A stretch of DNA of 64,000 nt, taken from positions 403,327 through 467,326 of the forward strand of contig JANXEW010000001.1 in the NCBI GenBank assembly GCA_025057995.1. The letters are read 5' to 3'. Source of the DNA: Thermofilaceae archaeon (GTDB taxonomy: Archaea; Thermoproteota; Thermoprotei; Thermofilales; Thermofilaceae). The notes below the pieces were generated by a model. The model was given only the letters and a program-made list of their open reading frames with translations. It did not search any database and was not told the origin of the DNA. The translations under genes were made by a program, and so were the position numbers. Positions 53,366 to 61,873 of this stretch are shown piece after piece; the stretch's first letter is position 1, and every line of letters begins with the position of its first letter.

Positions 53366-54064
53366 CTAGGCGCGTAAGTGCATCATTAGGTCCGGGTAGT
53401 TGCTCGTTACACCGTCGACTCCGAGCTTCTTCAGTTGAGCTGCTACATCCGGTTGGTCCACAGTCCAAGTGACGACGAGTAGGTGGAGCCTATGCGCGAA
53501 GGCGACGGCTTTTCCTGTTGCGAGCCAGAAAGCAGGTAGGACGAACTTGCACCCAATCTTCTTCGCCGCTACGATGTTTTCACCGGGTCTAGCGTAGATA
53601 AGCCCGGTGCAAGCGTTAGGCTCCAAAGACTTTACGGTTGTAAGGGCTTCAGCGTGGAAGGAGATGAAGAGGACTTCATTGAGCATGTCTATCTCCTTGA
53701 CTAAAGCTAGAGAAGGGGTTGAGGCTTCAACTTCCTTGAGTTCGATGAATAAGACGGCTCTACCCTTGACGGTCTGTAAAACTTCTTCAAGTAGAGGCAC
53801 TTTATCACCTCCTGCGTCCAACATCTTCAACTGTTCGACGGTCATGTCTCTCACACGTCCGCGGCCATTCGTTGTCCGGTCCACGGTTTCATCGTGTATT
53901 ACCACGGGTACGTTGTCTCTACTTAAGCGAACATCGACTTCAATCGCGTCAACCCCTATCTCCAACGCTCTCTGAACAGCTCTTATAGTGTTCTCGGGCT
54001 CGTAACCGCTTGCGCCTCTATGGGCGACTATGAAGAACTTACCGTATAAAGACTCTACCTCCAT
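53366..54064 (-). CDS. Glycerophosphodiester phosphodiesterase (GDPD, UgpQ-like)
   Basis: VAHRGASGYEPENTIRAVQRALEIGVDAIEVDVRLSRDNVPVVIHDETVDRTTNG contains the HRG(x)nPENT, ExDV and HD motifs of the GDPD TIM barrel, and TWTVDQPDVAAQLKKLGVDGVTSNYPDL is the usual ending. It hydrolyses glycerophosphodiesters to glycerol-3-phosphate and an alcohol; archaeal lipids are glycerol-1-phosphate based, so natural substrates may be imported or other phosphodiesters. There is no signal peptide. It is 24 bases downstream of the MFS gene on the same strand. Confidence 0.92.
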   Translation of the reverse strand: MEVESLYGKFFIVAHRGASGYEPENTIRAVQRALEIGVDAIEVDVRLSRDNVPVVIHDETVDRTTNGRGRVRDMTVEQLKMLDAGGDKVPLLEEVLQTVKGRAVLFIELKEVEASTPSLALVKEIDMLNEVLFISFHAEALTTVKSLEPNACTGLIYARPGENIVAAKKIGCKFVLPAFWLATGKAVAFAHRLHLLVVTWTVDQPDVAAQLKKLGVDGVTSNYPDLMMHLRA

Positions 54065-54088
54065 CGCGAGATCTTTCTCTAGTCAGCT

Positions 54089-55273
54089 TTATCTTTGCTT
54101 TGTCAACAAAACAATAGAGAGCAGCTGTCCTAACGCAGCTGAGATCGCGAGGTACCAGATGTTAACCGGTTGGATGCTGTACAGGAAACCTACGATCGTT
54201 GGCGCCGGTATAGTCACGATGTTGCCGAGCGTGTAGAGTAGCGATATAGCGTGACCCTTGGCTACCGCGTCTGAGCCTTCAAGTAAGTCTACGAAGTAGG
54301 CTCGAGAAACCGCAAACTCAGCCCCCCTCAACCCCGACGCTACTGCAGCTGCGAAAGCCAGCTTCGGGTCTACGGGAGATAGAGTGTAGAGAGTGTAGGA
54401 TATCACGCCAGCCAGCGAACTGGTGATCAGGTAACCTAACCTGTTTATCTGAGGCTTAGATGTGACGATCGTTAAGATAATGAGAGAAACAGCGGAGGAG
54501 AAGCTTGGCACTAAACCTGCGACTTCTACGTTCATTCCAGCCCCTCTCTCATCACAAAGGTATAGAGACTGGTAGCTGAAGATCGCGTAGATTACCGATG
54601 AAAAGACTGTGAACAACAGGAGGATCAGCATCCTTCTCTCTAGAGCTACTAGCTTGACCGCTTCTCGCAACCCTCCCCTATCCCCTCTCTCGAGTCTAGT
54701 CTTAGGCTCCTCCAGTTTAAAGACTAAAACCATGGTTTTAGCTGTAAACGTTGAAAGCGCAAGAGCAGCTAGTATTTGGAAACCGCTCACCAAACCTAGC
54801 CGTTCTAAAATAAGACCGGCTAGTGGTGTCAACAAGTTTCCAACTAGGAAGATGACTGTGGGTATAGAGTAGGCTGCTACAAGAGCCTCAGAGCTCGTCC
54901 CTTCTACGAGTAGTACCTCCCAGAGGATAGCGGAAGATGAAGCTATTCCAGAAAAGGTGAAAGCTACCGCAACTAGCTCCCTTCTCCCAGTCACGAAGGG
55001 GAGCAGGACACCCGCGTTTGCCAACGTGTCGAGAACCAGAAAGGCTTTCTTTAGGCTGAGCTTAGCCGCTACCGGCATCGCCATCAAGGGTGCTACCATC
55101 GCTAACCCTCTAGACAAACTCATGTAAGCTCCGTACTCGAGTTCACTGATTCCCAGAGCTGTGACGTATATAGATTGGTAGTAGAAGATCCAGGGCATCG
55201 GTATCGACCAACCCGGCTCTGTCAGGAGAAGCCACTTTGCATTTCGACTTAACTTCTTCCTCCATTTAAACAT
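54089..55273 (-). CDS. MFS transporter
   Basis: Around twelve hydrophobic segments are split by a charged central loop (EEPKTRLERGDRGGLREAVKLVALERR), the MFS hallmark. Substrate unknown; because a GDPD follows at 24 bases, glycerophosphodiesters or polyols are a plausible cargo. The start is ATG 55273. Confidence 0.85.
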   Translation of the reverse strand: MFKWRKKLSRNAKWLLLTEPGWSIPMPWIFYYQSIYVTALGISELEYGAYMSLSRGLAMVAPLMAMPVAAKLSLKKAFLVLDTLANAGVLLPFVTGRRELVAVAFTFSGIASSSAILWEVLLVEGTSSEALVAAYSIPTVIFLVGNLLTPLAGLILERLGLVSGFQILAALALSTFTAKTMVLVFKLEEPKTRLERGDRGGLREAVKLVALERRMLILLLFTVFSSVIYAIFSYQSLYLCDERGAGMNVEVAGLVPSFSSAVSLIILTIVTSKPQINRLGYLITSSLAGVISYTLYTLSPVDPKLAFAAAVASGLRGAEFAVSRAYFVDLLEGSDAVAKGHAISLLYTLGNIVTIPAPTIVGFLYSIQPVNIWYLAISAALGQLLSIVLLTKQR

Positions 55274-55354
55274 ACTACTCCCCCAAACCGGTTCTTTAAA
55301 AGCTAGAGCTTATAAGAAAAAGAAGTATTTTAAGCAAAAAGTAAATGTTTGAAC

Positions 55355-55804
55355 TTACTCCTTTTCATGTTTTTCTAAAACAATTCTTTTAGCTAGCATC
55401 AACAGCCTCAATCCCTCGATCCAGAGTAGAGTTGTAGGTACCGCAGCCACTAGAACGCTTTCCAAGGACGGCTTTGCGAGCAGCCAGAAAACCGTCAACA
55501 AGACTGTACTAAAGACAGCGTACGGCACAAGCCTAGGCACTACGCTCCCGAGCAAGCTTATGTATACGGACATTAACGAGTTAGCATTAACTCTTGCTAC
55601 GTACTCTCCAGACGACTTCTCCGCTAAGCCAAGCTCAACTAGTTTATCCAAGTAGTGTTTCGCTGAGCTAGGACTACTGAAGCCGGCGAGCCTTTGAACT
55701 TCTCTAACACCCATAGGTTTACCGCTTTTCAACAGTATAAAGTAGACTCGAGCTAGTCGTCCACCTATCGAAGCGGTCGTTAGCCCAGCCAAACCTGACA
55801 CCAA
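55355..55804 (-). CDS. Membrane-bound winged-helix transcription regulator
   Basis: Residues about 12-70 form a MarR/ArsR-like winged helix (GVREVQRLAGFSSPSSAKHYLDKLVELGLAEKSSGEYV), followed by two transmembrane helices (VPRLVPYAVFSTVLLTVFWLLA and ESVLVAAVPTTLLWIEGLRLLML). One-component membrane regulators of this kind occur in archaea. It sits 3 bases after a gene for an anchored surface protein on the same strand, so a surface-to-transcription signalling pair is a reasonable hypothesis. The start is TTG 55804 or GTG 55801. Confidence 0.75.
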   Translation of the reverse strand: MVSGLAGLTTASIGGRLARVYFILLKSGKPMGVREVQRLAGFSSPSSAKHYLDKLVELGLAEKSSGEYVARVNANSLMSVYISLLGSVVPRLVPYAVFSTVLLTVFWLLAKPSLESVLVAAVPTTLLWIEGLRLLMLAKRIVLEKHEKE

Positions 55805-55807
55805 GTA

Positions 55808-57241
55808 TTAGATGAAAAGCTTTCTCTTAACTACTACGTAAGCGATCAACGCTGCTACGACAGCAGCAACTACAGCTACTGCTAAAGGCTGTAACCTTAC
55901 TGAGCCGTTAACAGCTTCTTGACCTGTAGCTGATGATATAACCTTCTGTTCTCCAGATTCTCCACTCGCAGCCACTGTAGCTTGACTCAAGCCTGCATAC
56001 TCAGTGCTTTCAGCCGAAAATACGGGATGTAAGCTGCCCATACATTTCACCAAAGTTGCGCCTGGAACGTAACTGTAAGGGACCCAATCTCCCTCATACC
56101 AAACAAGCTTTTGATTCCACCCAGCGTAACCAAGCTTAGAGGCGTAAACTATGAGAGTTATATCCACTGGGGTGAGACCAGAGATTACGTTGTTTTCAAC
56201 CAACCACACTAGCTCAGCTTTCAAAGCTTCTTTAACATCTTCTTCGGTGATACCCTGCAGTGGCATCAACTTGGATGCAACGCTTTTAACCATCGAGCAC
56301 TTTCTGAAAGTTTCCCTTCCCAAACCTAAAATCTCGAAAAGTTTCTCTAATTCATTAGTCACCTCATCGCTCAAGCTTTCAACACCTTCAACCGCGACTT
56401 CGCAAACACCGTCGCTAGACCTAACTCGAACTACAGCACCTCCAACGTTCTTTACAAGCTCGCCTTCTTCACTCTTCCAACCTGTCTCTTTGTCGAGAGG
56501 CATCAAAGGTATGCAACCGCACTCAACGTTCAACCGTTTGAGCACAACTTCAGCGTAAGCAGAGGAGGACCAGCTTATCGTGAGAATGGTTTCGTATACG
56601 CCAGCTTCTACACGCATAGGAGCATCGTAACCAGGTATCAGCATCATGATCCTGAAACAGCCTTCCCCAATGCTAAGAAGACAAGGCATCGAAACTCTGT
56701 ACTCTGCACCCTTCTCTACTTTTCTTAAAAGAAGGCTACCGCTGATGATCAAGCTAGCGTTCTCTCTAACTGAAGCTGAAAGCTCCGGTTTAAACCTGAC
56801 TTGACAGCTAGAATCGAAAGTGGTCGTGCCGAGGGGGATTGTAATCTCACCAGACCCTGGTGAAAGAACTAGTTGGACGTTCTCCCTCAGCCTCGGGTAG
56901 CAGGGCAGTGTTATAGGGCATGTGAAGGACACGTATTCACGCTCAACAACTGGTGCTTGAATCCTAAGGGCAAGGTACGTCTCGTTGTTTGCAAGCTCTT
57001 GCTCAGAAAGTACGACCACCAGCCTGTTGTCTAAGCGGCTTCTGTAAGCGTAACCCGTACCCCCCATGTACTCGATTTTACTAACTCCCTTCAGTTTGCT
57101 TAAATAGTAGGTTACTCCAGGCTTATTTAGTAAAACTTCTACAGCGTAAACATCCGCGGGGTCAAAACAAGCTAACGCCAGGCTCCCCGCTACAACGGCT
57201 AAAACTGCCAACGTAGGCAAATACATTTTTCTCCAACTCAC
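55808..57241 (-). CDS. Secreted, cysteine-rich, membrane-anchored surface protein
   Basis: The 477 residues have a signal peptide (YLPTLAVLAVVAGSLALAC), an ectodomain with about twelve cysteines probably in disulfides, and a C-terminal helix (LQPLAVAVVAAVVAALIAYVVV) ending in KRK. The N-terminal third has a beta-strand pattern; no family is recognised. The GTG start is supported by GGTGAGG 6 bases upstream. It is followed within 3 bases by the membrane winged-helix gene, which suggests functional pairing. Confidence 0.75.
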   Translation of the reverse strand: MSWRKMYLPTLAVLAVVAGSLALACFDPADVYAVEVLLNKPGVTYYLSKLKGVSKIEYMGGTGYAYRSRLDNRLVVVLSEQELANNETYLALRIQAPVVEREYVSFTCPITLPCYPRLRENVQLVLSPGSGEITIPLGTTTFDSSCQVRFKPELSASVRENASLIISGSLLLRKVEKGAEYRVSMPCLLSIGEGCFRIMMLIPGYDAPMRVEAGVYETILTISWSSSAYAEVVLKRLNVECGCIPLMPLDKETGWKSEEGELVKNVGGAVVRVRSSDGVCEVAVEGVESLSDEVTNELEKLFEILGLGRETFRKCSMVKSVASKLMPLQGITEEDVKEALKAELVWLVENNVISGLTPVDITLIVYASKLGYAGWNQKLVWYEGDWVPYSYVPGATLVKCMGSLHPVFSAESTEYAGLSQATVAASGESGEQKVISSATGQEAVNGSVRLQPLAVAVVAAVVAALIAYVVVKRKLFI

Positions 57242-57375
57242 TTTTCCTCACCACTTCAAGTTTCACGAGGTGAAGTGAAATATTTGCGCTTGTGAACACG
57301 TCGTTCATTTTCCTGAACAAGTTAAGATCTGGATAAAGTTTGTGCGACCTTAAGAGGTGCTAGACTTACGAATGT

Positions 57376-57569
57376 CTAAAGTTGGAAGCGTGTCCCTGGA
57401 GGGACCACAAAGGTGGATTCTAAACCCACGCTTACGAGCTCCTCGACAGTATACACCTCACCAGTGTAAGTAACCTTGTGCCTAGGGGTTAGGTTAAAGG
57501 GGATTCTATGACGGTTCGAGACACAGTTATTTACCCCTGAAATCTCTTCAACGAGTGACTCTGCCTTCG
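57376..57569 (-). pseudogene. Coding-like small frame without a start codon (gene remnant or mis-started small protein)
   Basis: In the 313-bp gap before ribokinase, the minus strand has an open frame that reads like real protein (for example KVTYTGEVYTVEELVSVGLESTFVVPPGTRF) and ends with TAG at 57376. No ATG, GTG or TTG exists in that frame upstream of the internal GTG of GEVYTV, so the 60-aa ORF track missed it. It could be a decayed gene, a frameshifted gene or one with a rare start. No family is recognised; this is a tentative call. Confidence 0.3.
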
Positions 57570-58517
57570 GTATGTGTCGTTGGAACGATGCACATGGACT
57601 TTATCGTTTACGTGAATCAGCTCCCGAAAACAGGTGAAACCGTTATCGGCAGAAGCTTTGAAATGCAACCTGGCGGAAAGGGTGCGAATCAAGCTGTCGC
57701 GGCAGCGCGGCTTGGCGCATCAAGTTTCCTCGTGAGCAGAGTAGGTGACGATTACGTCGGTAAGCTCCTCCTCCAGAACGCTGCCGAGAACAAGGTTGAT
57801 ACTTCAAACGTAAAGGTTGACTCCGAGTCTCACAGTGGAGTTGCGTTAATCATCGTAGATTCACGTGGTGAGAACGTCATAGCGGTAGCGCCTGGCGTAG
57901 ACGAACGCATCTCGCCAGCTGATGTCGAAGCAGCTCTCCCCGCTATCAAAGCCTCCCAAGTAGTTGTAGCTCAACTTGAGGTCCCTGTGGAAACAGCTCT
58001 TAGAGCGATGAAGCTGGCGAGGGATTGGGGGAGGCTTGCAGTATTAAACCCTGCTCCAGCTAAAAGGTTACCTCAGGAAGCTTTCAAGTGTGTGGATGTC
58101 TTAACGCCTAACGTTAGAGAACTTGAAGCTTTAACTGGTAGAAGGGTCGAGTCTCTCGATGATACCGTCAAAGGAGCGGTTGAGCTCCTAGAGAAAGGGG
58201 TTGGCGTCGTCATCGTAACGCTAGGTAGGAGAGGAGCTTTAATCGTCGATGACAAAGGCTCTCGGCTTGAGCCAGCGTTTGAAGTCCCCGTAGTGGATAC
58301 CGTAGGGGCTGGAGACGCGTTCAACGGCGCTCTAGCTGTTTCTCTAGCAGCAGGCTCGGAGATCGATGAAGCCGTAAGGTTCGCAAACCTCGTTGCAGCA
58401 CTTAAGGTTAGGAAAAAGGGCGCTCAAGCGGGTTTACCCTACCTGAAAGAAGTTCAAGAGTTCGCTAGGGGGAAGAGCCTCGAGTTGAGAGTGTTTGAAC
58501 AGTTGAAGAACTCCTAG
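57555..58517 (+). CDS. rbsK: Ribokinase (PfkB-family carbohydrate kinase)
   Basis: GRSFEMQPGGKGANQAVAAARLGA and VDTVGAGDAFNGALAVSLA (catalytic aspartate in GAGD) are the two PfkB signatures, and VLNPAPAKRLP and LTPNVRELEALTG agree with ribokinase. The enzyme phosphorylates D-ribose to ribose-5-phosphate, the logical next step after the nucleoside hydrolase at 7529. The GTG start lies about 26 bases from a TTATTTA box at 57527-57533. Other sugars or nucleosides are possible substrates in this family. Confidence 0.9.
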   Translation: MTLPSVCVVGTMHMDFIVYVNQLPKTGETVIGRSFEMQPGGKGANQAVAAARLGASSFLVSRVGDDYVGKLLLQNAAENKVDTSNVKVDSESHSGVALIIVDSRGENVIAVAPGVDERISPADVEAALPAIKASQVVVAQLEVPVETALRAMKLARDWGRLAVLNPAPAKRLPQEAFKCVDVLTPNVRELEALTGRRVESLDDTVKGAVELLEKGVGVVIVTLGRRGALIVDDKGSRLEPAFEVPVVDTVGAGDAFNGALAVSLAAGSEIDEAVRFANLVAALKVRKKGAQAGLPYLKEVQEFARGKSLELRVFEQLKNS

Positions 58518-59329
58518 CCTCCTACGATTTTATCCCTTAGATCCTTAAGGTAGCGAGCTTGATCGAGCTCAGCCCTGTATACAGCTTGTATCCTCGCCTC
58601 AATCTCCCCTCTAACCCTCTTAGGGTCCTTTACACCGTAAAGACACTTGCTGGGATCCCTGCTAACCTCCTTAAGTGTTCTAGCGTAGTCTAAACCCAAG
58701 CTTAAACCCATCCTACTAGCGCGTGCTTCAAGCGATCTCGTGTAGTATTCGGCACCCCACTCGGCTGGGCTTACCAAAATTATCGTCCCGTAGTTTAGGA
58801 TTCTTCCGAGCACGCTTTGCTCCAACACTATACGACCTATGGAGTTGTAGGGGATACTCTGCTCCTGCCTCCTCCAAACGCCAGCCTTTAACAAGACGCC
58901 TGATTCTGTGACTTCGTAACTGATCGACCTTCTACCAACTTCTACAGCTAGCATCGTTAACAAGCTGGCTACGATCGCTGAAGTGGGAAGCCAGGACGAG
59001 TAGCCTACTACTACCTCCTCCAGAGTCGAAACCCCCTTAAAAAATATTGGTAAAGCAACTGGCAGCAGTAGTGAAAGGATTGTCGACGCTATCGCCTCAG
59101 GGCTTCTTAAGACCCATGAAACGATTAGCACAGCTACCAGGAAGAGTAGAGTAAGCGTGTTCGCGAGAAATAATGGTACTTGCGGTACTACGGTGAGTAA
59201 TCGCGTACGAGCCGCTTCTGCAGCTTGTAACAATAGGAATGGAGTGAAGGAGAGGAGGTATCTCTTCAAGAACCCGCTAGTCGAAGGTTTCATTTTTAAA
59301 ACTATATTACCTGTATTCATCGACGTCAT
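58514..59329 (-). CDS. Membrane protein with bacterial PH-like (bPH2) domain
   Basis: Four hydrophobic helices in the N-terminal 130 residues (including VPLFLANTLTLLFLVAVLIVSWVL) precede a YdbS/bPH2 domain (ISYEVTESGVLLKAGVWRRQEQSIPYNSIGRIVLEQSVLGRILNYGTIILVS) and a charged coiled-coil-like tail. The function of this family is poorly known; it is often linked to membrane or envelope homeostasis. It overlaps the convergent ribokinase end by 4 bases. Confidence 0.82.
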   Translation of the reverse strand: MTSMNTGNIVLKMKPSTSGFLKRYLLSFTPFLLLQAAEAARTRLLTVVPQVPLFLANTLTLLFLVAVLIVSWVLRSPEAIASTILSLLLPVALPIFFKGVSTLEEVVVGYSSWLPTSAIVASLLTMLAVEVGRRSISYEVTESGVLLKAGVWRRQEQSIPYNSIGRIVLEQSVLGRILNYGTIILVSPAEWGAEYYTRSLEARASRMGLSLGLDYARTLKEVSRDPSKCLYGVKDPKRVRGEIEARIQAVYRAELDQARYLKDLRDKIVGG

Positions 59330-59459
59330 CTATACTAGGATTTTAGCTAACATATAACAGTAGTGCCGCTTTTTACAGGTGTAAGACTATAGAATAAAAG
59401 TTTAAACAGTTTAATCTCTTAAACTATATCCTTAAAGATTCTAGGGTTGACCGGAGCCT

Positions 59460-60170
59460 GTGAGACCGAGCCAGCTGGTCTCGCTGGTATCGCTTAACGC
59501 GGCATTGTACGCAGCCTTAGGCTACGCTAGCTACCTAGGCTTGTTCGCTCCAGTTATAGGAGTTGTAAGATTCTGGCCCTCTGTTTTCATACCGTCGACT
59601 TTCGCTATCCTTTTCGGAGAGACTGTGGGTGGACTTGGAGCTGCGATCGGTATATTCATTAGCGACCTCCTTATACACGGGAACGTTCTCCTAAGCTTGA
59701 CGGTTGGTGTGCCCGCCAACTTCCTCGGCTTCTACACAGTCGGTTACCTCTACAAGAGGTTAAAAGATGGGAGAAAGTGGCTTGCAGCAGTACTCTTCGA
59801 GGAGGTTTTAGTGCTTTCCTTAGTTGTAGCGTCCTACTACTTCGGCTACATAGACTGGTCTGTGGCTTTAGCTTACCTGATCGGGATGACGGTCTCAATG
59901 TTTTTCACCTTGGTTTACGGAGGTTCACGCTTCCCGTTGATTACTTTCGCTTGCAGCACAGGGCTCTTGATAGGCTCAGCTGTAATAGGGTTCGGAGTTT
60001 ATGCGTTCAGCCAGTTCTTCGTCCTTCCGTCTGGAGCTTCCCACCTTCCCCTAGACGCTGCACTCATCTGGTTCCTGTGGACTTACGTTACCGAGATACC
60101 TTTCATGGTGGCACTCGTTCCGCCCTTGACTAGAGCTGCTGAAAGGGTTCTACCGAGGATTAAAGGATGA
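59460..60170 (+). CDS. ECF-type S-component-like membrane protein, coupled to pantoate kinase
   Basis: The protein has about six hydrophobic helices and the early AALYAALGYASYLGLFAPVIGVVRFWPSVFIPSTFAILFGETVGGLGAAIGIFISDLL pattern typical of ECF substrate-capture (S) components. Its stop overlaps the start of pantoate kinase by ATGA. The location suggests uptake of a CoA precursor such as pantoate or pantothenate, but ligand identity cannot be read from the sequence. Energy-coupling (EcfAAT) genes are not in the window. The GTG start is 26 bases from CCTTAAAGA. Confidence 0.75.
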   Translation: MRPSQLVSLVSLNAALYAALGYASYLGLFAPVIGVVRFWPSVFIPSTFAILFGETVGGLGAAIGIFISDLLIHGNVLLSLTVGVPANFLGFYTVGYLYKRLKDGRKWLAAVLFEEVLVLSLVVASYYFGYIDWSVALAYLIGMTVSMFFTLVYGGSRFPLITFACSTGLLIGSAVIGFGVYAFSQFFVLPSGASHLPLDAALIWFLWTYVTEIPFMVALVPPLTRAAERVLPRIKG

Positions 60171-61069
60171 GGTTTGCTGCAGCCTACTCCCCCTCCGGTT
60201 TATCGGGTTTATTTTCTGCTTACACAGAGCCGAGCGACCCTTACAAGAAGGGGGCGCTTGGAGCAGGTTTAGCTTTGGAGAAAGGGGTGCGAGTAGAAGT
60301 CTGGGTAGAAGAGAGTGAGAAACAGGATTTGGAGTGTTATTTGAACGGGCAGAAGGCTAAGTTGGGGTTAGTTGAAAAGTTACAGGCGAAAATTCGAGAA
60401 AAGGGAGGTGTCGAAGGTTCTTACAAAATAATTGTGAAGCAACACGTCTCCGCACCTATCGGAGGCGGGTTGGGTACAAGCGGGGCGAGTGCACTCGCGA
60501 CTGCCTTGGCCTTGGGTAAAGCCTTGGGGGCTAAGATGAACTACCAGGATCTAGCTAGGGAAGCTCACGTAGCTGAGATCGAGGAGGGTACAGGTCTAGG
60601 GACGGTTTCAGGTCTAGTTGTCGGAGGTGCTGTAGCCGTAGCTAGACCAGGTGCTCCGGGCACTGACATGGTGGTCAGGCTGTTAGCTGATCCGAGCGTA
60701 AAAGTCGTAGTCGGATTCTTCTCTCCTATAAACAAGCGTGAAGCGTTGAGTAGAGTTGGCATTGAGAGAGTTAATGAACTGGGGAGAAGACTACTTGATC
60801 GACTTTTAGAGGAGCCTACTTTAGAAAGGTTCATGTTCTACTCTAGACGGTTTGCGGAGGAAGCTGGCTTTATGACAGAACGTCTAAAGAAAGCTTTCGC
60901 GACGGTTGAGCGAGCTGGGGCAGTTGGAGTATCTCAGGCTATGATCGGTGAAACTGTCTTCTCTATAGCGTACGATGATAACGTGGAGAAGGTCGTAGAC
61001 GCGTTGAAAAGCTTGGGGGCTATTACGCTTGTGTCAGGTATCGAATGGCGTCCTGCCGGACTCCTCTAG
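60167..61069 (+). CDS. Pantoate kinase (archaeal CoA pathway, GHMP family)
   Basis: AAYSPSGLSGLFSAY at the N-terminus, the GHMP ATP loop PIGGGLGTSGASALATALAL and GTGLGTVSGLVVGG identify archaeal pantoate kinase (PoK), which phosphorylates pantoate ahead of phosphopantothenate synthetase. This is the archaeal alternative to pantothenate synthesis and kinase. The partner phosphopantothenate synthetase is not in this window. The gene overlaps the membrane protein upstream by ATGA, and its 3' end overlaps the convergent RPE gene by 36 bases. Confidence 0.9.
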   Translation: MRFAAAYSPSGLSGLFSAYTEPSDPYKKGALGAGLALEKGVRVEVWVEESEKQDLECYLNGQKAKLGLVEKLQAKIREKGGVEGSYKIIVKQHVSAPIGGGLGTSGASALATALALGKALGAKMNYQDLAREAHVAEIEEGTGLGTVSGLVVGGAVAVARPGAPGTDMVVRLLADPSVKVVVGFFSPINKREALSRVGIERVNELGRRLLDRLLEEPTLERFMFYSRRFAEEAGFMTERLKKAFATVERAGAVGVSQAMIGETVFSIAYDDNVEKVVDALKSLGAITLVSGIEWRPAGLL

Positions 61070-61723
61070 TATCCTCTTTTTCAACATTTGAGCCGCGGTA
61101 AAGGGGTCTCCGCTGGCGAATATTGCTGAACCAACCACTATTACGTCAACACCAGCTTTAACGACTTGACTGATGTTATCTAGTTTAACGCCGCCGTCAA
61201 CTGTTATGAGGAAGTCTAACTTCTCTCTCTCCCTCAACTCCTTTAGTATAGTCGCCTTACTTAGAGCCCCGGTAAGCATCCTCTGTCCTCCCAGCCCTGG
61301 TTCGACTAAAAGTATGAGAACGGCGTCTAAGTGGGGAAGCAAGGGCTCAACTAATTCAACCCTAGCTGAAGGATTTAAAGCTACAGCTGGTTTCAACCCT
61401 TCATCAGCAATCTTCTGTATAAGCCTATATGGTGTTCGAGTAGCTTCTAGATGGAAGTATAACCTTTCAACGCCGGAACCGGAGAATTGATCTACAAGAT
61501 GCTCGGGTTTTTCAACCATTAGGTGGACTTCACCGGGCACTTGCGACTCTCTAGCTATCGAAGCTACCACTCGGGGACCAAAGCTTATCGTTGGAGTATA
61601 ACTTGTGTCTGCGACGTCGAAGTGGAGTATGTCCACTCCCCCCTTTACAGCTTCCCTCACGTGCTTAACGACGCAAGCGAAGTCCGCGTCGAGTATAGAG
61701 CCCGAGAGCAGAGGCTTGCGCAC
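61034..61723 (-). CDS. rpe: Ribulose-phosphate 3-epimerase
   Basis: ILHFDVADTSYTPTISFGPRVV, EVHLMVEKPEHLV, LNPSARVELVEPLL, VEPGLGGQ and ITVDGGVKLDN are the RPE motifs; the metal-binding His and Asp residues are in place. It interconverts D-ribulose-5-phosphate and D-xylulose-5-phosphate. It is divergent from xylulokinase, whose product is its substrate, so the pair can be co-regulated. The GTG start is 26 bases from a TATTTAAGC box on the minus strand (61744-61752). The last 36 bases overlap the end of the pantoate kinase gene. Confidence 0.92.
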   Translation of the reverse strand: MRKPLLSGSILDADFACVVKHVREAVKGGVDILHFDVADTSYTPTISFGPRVVASIARESQVPGEVHLMVEKPEHLVDQFSGSGVERLYFHLEATRTPYRLIQKIADEGLKPAVALNPSARVELVEPLLPHLDAVLILLVEPGLGGQRMLTGALSKATILKELREREKLDFLITVDGGVKLDNISQVVKAGVDVIVVGSAIFASGDPFTAAQMLKKRILEESGRTPFDT

Positions 61724-61743
61724 GTTGATCCCATTTAAACCGC

Positions 61744-61752
61744 TTAAATAAA
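61744..61752 (-). promoter_or_regulatory. TATA box for the RPE gene
   Basis: On the minus strand TATTTAAGC is centred 26 bases from the GTG at 61723, fitting a leaderless transcript. A hairpin GACGG-TCTACTAG-CCGTC follows at about 61779-61796 in the divergent region and may be a regulatory site shared with xylulokinase. Confidence 0.5.
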
Positions 61753-61873
61753 CACTCCTAACCCTACCCTCGCTGACGGTCTACTAGCCGTCGGACAAGA
61801 ACGCATGTGTCGACGTGCAGGTATGGAGTTAACGATAATTATCTCTTTCAGGATTAGTATACCCGGTGGGCGG

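Noticed and set aside
57241-57555. tRNA gene in the gap before ribokinase
   Set aside because: A hairpin-like GTGGATTCTAAACCCAC resembles a T-arm, but the other arms and T-loop consensus are missing, and the minus-strand frame reads as protein.
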